From an uncultured Bacteroides sp. (lineage in GTDB: Bacteria > Bacteroidota > Bacteroidia > Bacteroidales > Bacteroidaceae), in NCBI GenBank assembly GCA_949292025.1, contig CASEYC010000099.1:1-34911 (forward strand): 34,911 bases of DNA. Reading direction: 5' to 3'. The position numbers and the translations under genes are program-made. Each line of letters starts with the position of its first letter. The stretch's first letter is position 1. This document shows, in pieces, positions 32,146-34,911 of the stretch. The notes under the pieces are model-generated. The model ran no database searches. It was not told the DNA's origin and worked only from the letters and a program-made list of their open reading frames with translations.

Positions 32146-33732
32146 ATGCTATCTGAAAATATAAAAGTAAGCGAAGTTTCTGATGTCCTCCGCAAACAAT
32201 TGGAAGGCATAGATACCCAAGTCTCTTTGGATGAGATTGGCACCGTTCTCCAAGTGAGCGATGGCGTGGCACGTATCTATGGCTTGCGCAATGCCGAGGC
32301 CAGTGAGTTGGTGGAGTTTGAGAACGGCATCATGGGCATCGTCATGAACCTTGAGGAAGACAATGTCGGTGCCGTATTGCTGGGTCCGACGGACAAAATC
32401 AAGGAAGGATTCACGGTGAAACGTACCAAACGCATTGCCTCCATCATGGTAGGCGAAAGCATGTTGGGACGTGTCATCGACCCGCTGGGTGTTCCCCTCG
32501 ACGGCAAAGGACTCATCGGTGGTGACTTGTGCGAAATGCCTTTGGACCGCAAGGCTCCGGGCGTTATCTACCGTCAGCCGGTCAATCAGCCTTTGCAGAC
32601 CGGTCTGAAAGCTGTGGATGCCATGATTCCTATCGGACGTGGACAGCGTGAGTTGATTATTGGTGACCGCCAGACGGGTAAGACGGCCATTGCCATCGAC
32701 ACCATCATCAACCAACGCAGCAATTATGAAGCGGGAGACCCCGTATATTGCATCTATGTAGCCATTGGCCAGAAGGGTTCCACCGTGGCCAGTATCGTGA
32801 ACACCTTGCGTCAGCATGGAGCCATGGACTATACCATCGTGGTGGCTGCCACGGCTGCAGACCCTGCCGCCTTGCAATACTATGCCCCGTTTGCGGGTGC
32901 CGCCATCGGTGAATACTTCCGCGATACCGGCCGCCATGCTTTGGTGGTCTATGATGACTTGTCCAAGCAGGCTGTGGCCTATCGTGAGGTATCTTTGATT
33001 TTGCGCCGTCCTTCGGGTCGTGAAGCTTATCCGGGTGATATCTTCTACCTACATTCCCGTTTGCTGGAACGTGCGGCCAAAATCATCAACCAGCAAGAGG
33101 TGGCTTGCCAAATGAACGACCTGCCCGACAGCCTGAAGGGCAAGGTGAAAGGTGGTGGCTCCTTGACTGCCCTGCCTATCATCGAGACACAAGCCGGCGA
33201 CGTTTCCGCATACATCCCGACCAATGTGATTTCTATCACTGACGGTCAGATATTCTTGGACACCAACCTCTTCAATCAAGGCAATCGTCCGGCCATTGAC
33301 GTAGGTATCTCTGTAAGCCGTGTGGGTGGTAACGCACAAATCAAGGCCATGAAGAAAGTGGCCGGTACGTTGAAGATTGACCAAGCCCAGTTCCGTGAGT
33401 TGGAAGCATTCTCCAAGTTCAGCGGTGAAATGGATGCCGTGACGGCACTGACCATCGACAAGGGACAGAAGAATACTCGTCTGCTGGTTCAACCACAGTA
33501 CAGCCCCATGCCGGTAGAGAAGCAGATTGCCATCTTGTATTGCGGCACGCACGGCTTGCTGCATGACATACCTCTGGACAAGGTGAGCGATTTTGAACGT
33601 AGCTTCTTGGACTATCTTGAGGCCAATCAGAAGGAGGAAATCTTGGATGTCCTGAAGAAAGGTGTAATCAGCGATGAAGTCTGCCAAAAGATAGAAAAGG
33701 CAGCCGCAATGATTGCCAAACAATTCATCTAA
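32146..33732 (+). CDS. atpA: F1Fo ATP synthase subunit alpha
   Basis: A 528-residue non-catalytic nucleotide-binding subunit. The P-loop GDRQTGKT is at 173-180, the arginine-finger region is [11 protein letters not shown], and [22 protein letters not shown]-type segments are present. It alternates with beta in the F1 hexamer. It is slightly longer than the E. coli protein (513). It lies 15 nt after atpH. Confidence 0.97.
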   Translation: MLSENIKVSEVSDVLRKQLEGIDTQVSLDEIGTVLQVSDGVARIYGLRNAEASELVEFENGIMGIVMNLEEDNVGAVLLGPTDKIKEGFTVKRTKRIASIMVGESMLGRVIDPLGVPLDGKGLIGGDLCEMPLDRKAPGVIYRQPVNQPLQTGLKAVDAMIPIGRGQRELIIGDRQTGKTAIAIDTIINQRSNYEAGDPVYCIYVAIGQKGSTVASIVNTLRQHGAMDYTIVVAATAADPAALQYYAPFAGAAIGEYFRDTGRHALVVYDDLSKQAVAYREVSLILRRPSGREAYPGDIFYLHSRLLERAAKIINQQEVACQMNDLPDSLKGKVKGGGSLTALPIIETQAGDVSAYIPTNVISITDGQIFLDTNLFNQGNRPAIDVGISVSRVGGNAQIKAMKKVAGTLKIDQAQFRELEAFSKFSGEMDAVTALTIDKGQKNTRLLVQPQYSPMPVEKQIAILYCGTHGLLHDIPLDKVSDFERSFLDYLEANQKEEILDVLKKGVISDEVCQKIEKAAAMIAKQFI

Positions 33733-33747
33733 TAAAAAGGGAAAGAC

Positions 33748-34641
33748 ATGGCTTCACTGAAAGAGGTTAAAAATAGAATAAATTCCGTAAAGAGCACGCG
33801 TCAGATCACGTCGGCCATGAAGATGGTGGCATCGGCGAAGCTGCATAAGGCGCAGGGCCGGATTACGAGCATGTTGCCTTACCAGCGGAAGCTGAATGAA
33901 ATCCTGACGAATTTTCTGCGGACAGAGACTTCATTCGAGTCGGCTTATACGGCAAAGCGGGAAGTGACGAGGGTAGCCATCGTGGTTTGCTCGTCCAACG
34001 GCTCGCTGTGCGGTGCCTACAATTCGAATGTGGTGCGGTTGCTCGAGAAGACGTTGGCCGAATACCAATCACTGGGAAAAGAAAACATCTTGGTTTATCC
34101 GGTGGGCAAAAAGGTAGAAGAGGCTGTCAAAAAGTTGGGCTGTGTCAAGCAAGGATCCTATCAGAAACTGGTGGATGTGCCTGCATACGCGGATGCTTAC
34201 AAACTGGCCGAAGAGTTGATGACTAGTTTTGCAGCGAATCAGGTGGATCGGGTGGAATTGATTTATCATCACTTCAAATCCATGGGTTCACAGATTCTGA
34301 CACGCGAGGACTACTTGCCGATTGATTTGTCCAAGATGACCGATAACACAACGGCTGACGGGAAGGGGAAAACTTCCCAAGGATTCAACAACGACTACAT
34401 CGTGGAACCTTCGGTAGGAAAAGTATTGGCCGAGTTGTTGCCTATGGTGCTGTGCCAGAAGATTTACACGATGCTGCTGGACTCCGTGACATCAGAACAC
34501 GCCGCCCGTATGCTGGCCATGCAGGCTGCCACGGACAATGCCGAAGACTTGATACAAGAACTGACCATCCAATACAATAAAACTCGTCAGCAAAGCATCA
34601 CCAATGAATTGCTGGACATCATTGGCGGCAGCATGAAATAG
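33748..34641 (+). CDS. atpG: F1Fo ATP synthase subunit gamma
   Basis: A 297-residue central stalk subunit. The N-terminal helix SLKEVKNRINSVKSTRQITS and the C-terminal helix AARMLAMQAATDNAEDLI form the coiled coil that turns inside the alpha-beta ring. The middle globular part contacts epsilon and the c-ring. It is the last gene of the operon and is followed by a terminator. Confidence 0.96.
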   Translation: MASLKEVKNRINSVKSTRQITSAMKMVASAKLHKAQGRITSMLPYQRKLNEILTNFLRTETSFESAYTAKREVTRVAIVVCSSNGSLCGAYNSNVVRLLEKTLAEYQSLGKENILVYPVGKKVEEAVKKLGCVKQGSYQKLVDVPAYADAYKLAEELMTSFAANQVDRVELIYHHFKSMGSQILTREDYLPIDLSKMTDNTTADGKGKTSQGFNNDYIVEPSVGKVLAELLPMVLCQKIYTMLLDSVTSEHAARMLAMQAATDNAEDLIQELTIQYNKTRQQSITNELLDIIGGSMK

Positions 34642-34662
34642 TATCAACAGATTTTTCAACGA

Positions 34663-34709
34663 ACGCGGGCTACGCAACTTCCCAAGGGAGTGTGTCGTCC
34701 GCGTTTTTT
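34663..34709 (+). terminator. Terminator of the ATP synthase operon
   Basis: ACGCGG at 34663-34668 pairs with CCGCGT at 34699-34704, and a looser inner stem is closed by CCC-AA-GGG. A run of T follows. Confidence 0.8.
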
Positions 34710-34824
34710 ATGCTACACCAGGTGATTTCGGAGCAGCACATAACCCAACGTTTCGGCACACCCTCATTTCTCATCCCTTTGCGGCCTTATTCATGCACCT
34801 TGCAAGACCGTTGTTTCTCCTATT

Positions 34825-34911
34825 CTGAATAGGAGTATAATAGGAGTATAATAGGAGTATAATAGGAGTAATAACGGAGGTGTAACGAAGGGATAACGGA
34901 GAGATAACGAA
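34825..34911 (+). repeat. Tandem array 3, 11-bp unit TATAATAGGAG changing to GGATAACGGAG
   Basis: Units in exact 11-bp register: CTGAATAGGAG, then TATAATAGGAG three times (34836-34868), TAATAACGGAG, GTGTAACGAAG, GGATAACGGAG and a partial AGATAACGAA at the window edge. The later units match the consensus of array 1. The leader at 34809-34827 (CGTTGTTTCTCCTATTCTG) forms, with the first unit, an inverted repeat CTCCTATT-CTG-AATAGGAG (34817-34835). The array continues past the window. Confidence 0.95.

Larger units (their letters stand above)
34642..34911. other. Intergenic region after atpG with terminator and array 3
   Basis: The 270 bp to the window edge hold the atp terminator (34663-34709), about 95 bp with nothing recognisable, and array 3 with its leader. 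No gene starts here on either strand that I would support. Confidence 0.7.

Overview
This window is a mostly core-chromosome segment of a Bacteroidales bacterium, probably Bacteroidaceae (Bacteroides, Phocaeicola or a close relative). Support: most upstream regions carry the Bacteroidetes -7 box TAnnTTTG, some with a TTTG -33 box; the ATP synthase operon has the order D-C-I-B-E-F-H-A-G; the Rnf operon is rseC-rnfB-C-D-G-E-A; Bacteroidetes-type families occur (DUF4293, DUF4252, a small omega subunit next to bamD). Codons are fairly GC-rich while intergenic regions are AT-rich. The species cannot be fixed from sequence alone.

Layout. 1-63: N-terminus of an IS630-type transposase running off the left edge. 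160-5285: yigZ/IMPACT protein, glycerate kinase, an Fe-S-type flavoprotein, a patatin-like hydrolase and glutamine-dependent NAD synthetase, in divergent and convergent pairs with tail-to-tail overlaps. 5367-6520: a PerR-type repressor followed by a reverse rubrerythrin, an oxidative-stress operon with a candidate Fur/PerR operator. 6525-9488: a VapBC-type toxin-antitoxin pair with a Pif1/RecD-like helicase 22 nt downstream. 9502-12302: an exported C1-family aminopeptidase and a POTRA-less Omp85-type barrel. 12303-14275: an intergenic 11-bp tandem array, then bamD-rpoZ-DUF4293. 14325-18220: ACT protein and phenylacetate-CoA ligase, divergent from uvrB.

18309-23804: a complete Rnf operon for ferredoxin:NAD+ oxidoreduction coupled to ion export. 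23822-24970: galE. 24971-25220: non-coding, with a candidate short transcript and an ECF-type promoter. 25221-26884: ECF sigma factor, membrane anti-sigma-like protein and DUF4252 protein. 27219-34709: the full F1Fo ATP synthase operon. Rnf and ATP synthase together give a route from reduced ferredoxin to ion gradient to ATP.

The least explained signal is a family of three intergenic tandem arrays, all with an exact 11-bp period and all purine-rich on the + strand, at 12425-12509, 27021-27075 and 34825-34911. The units differ between sites, but the period and the start motif C(T/C)GAA are kept. Two arrays share a near-identical leader and bracket the ATP synthase operon in the same orientation. 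Otherwise the gene content is ordinary, and I saw no CRISPR array, tRNA, rRNA or prophage.
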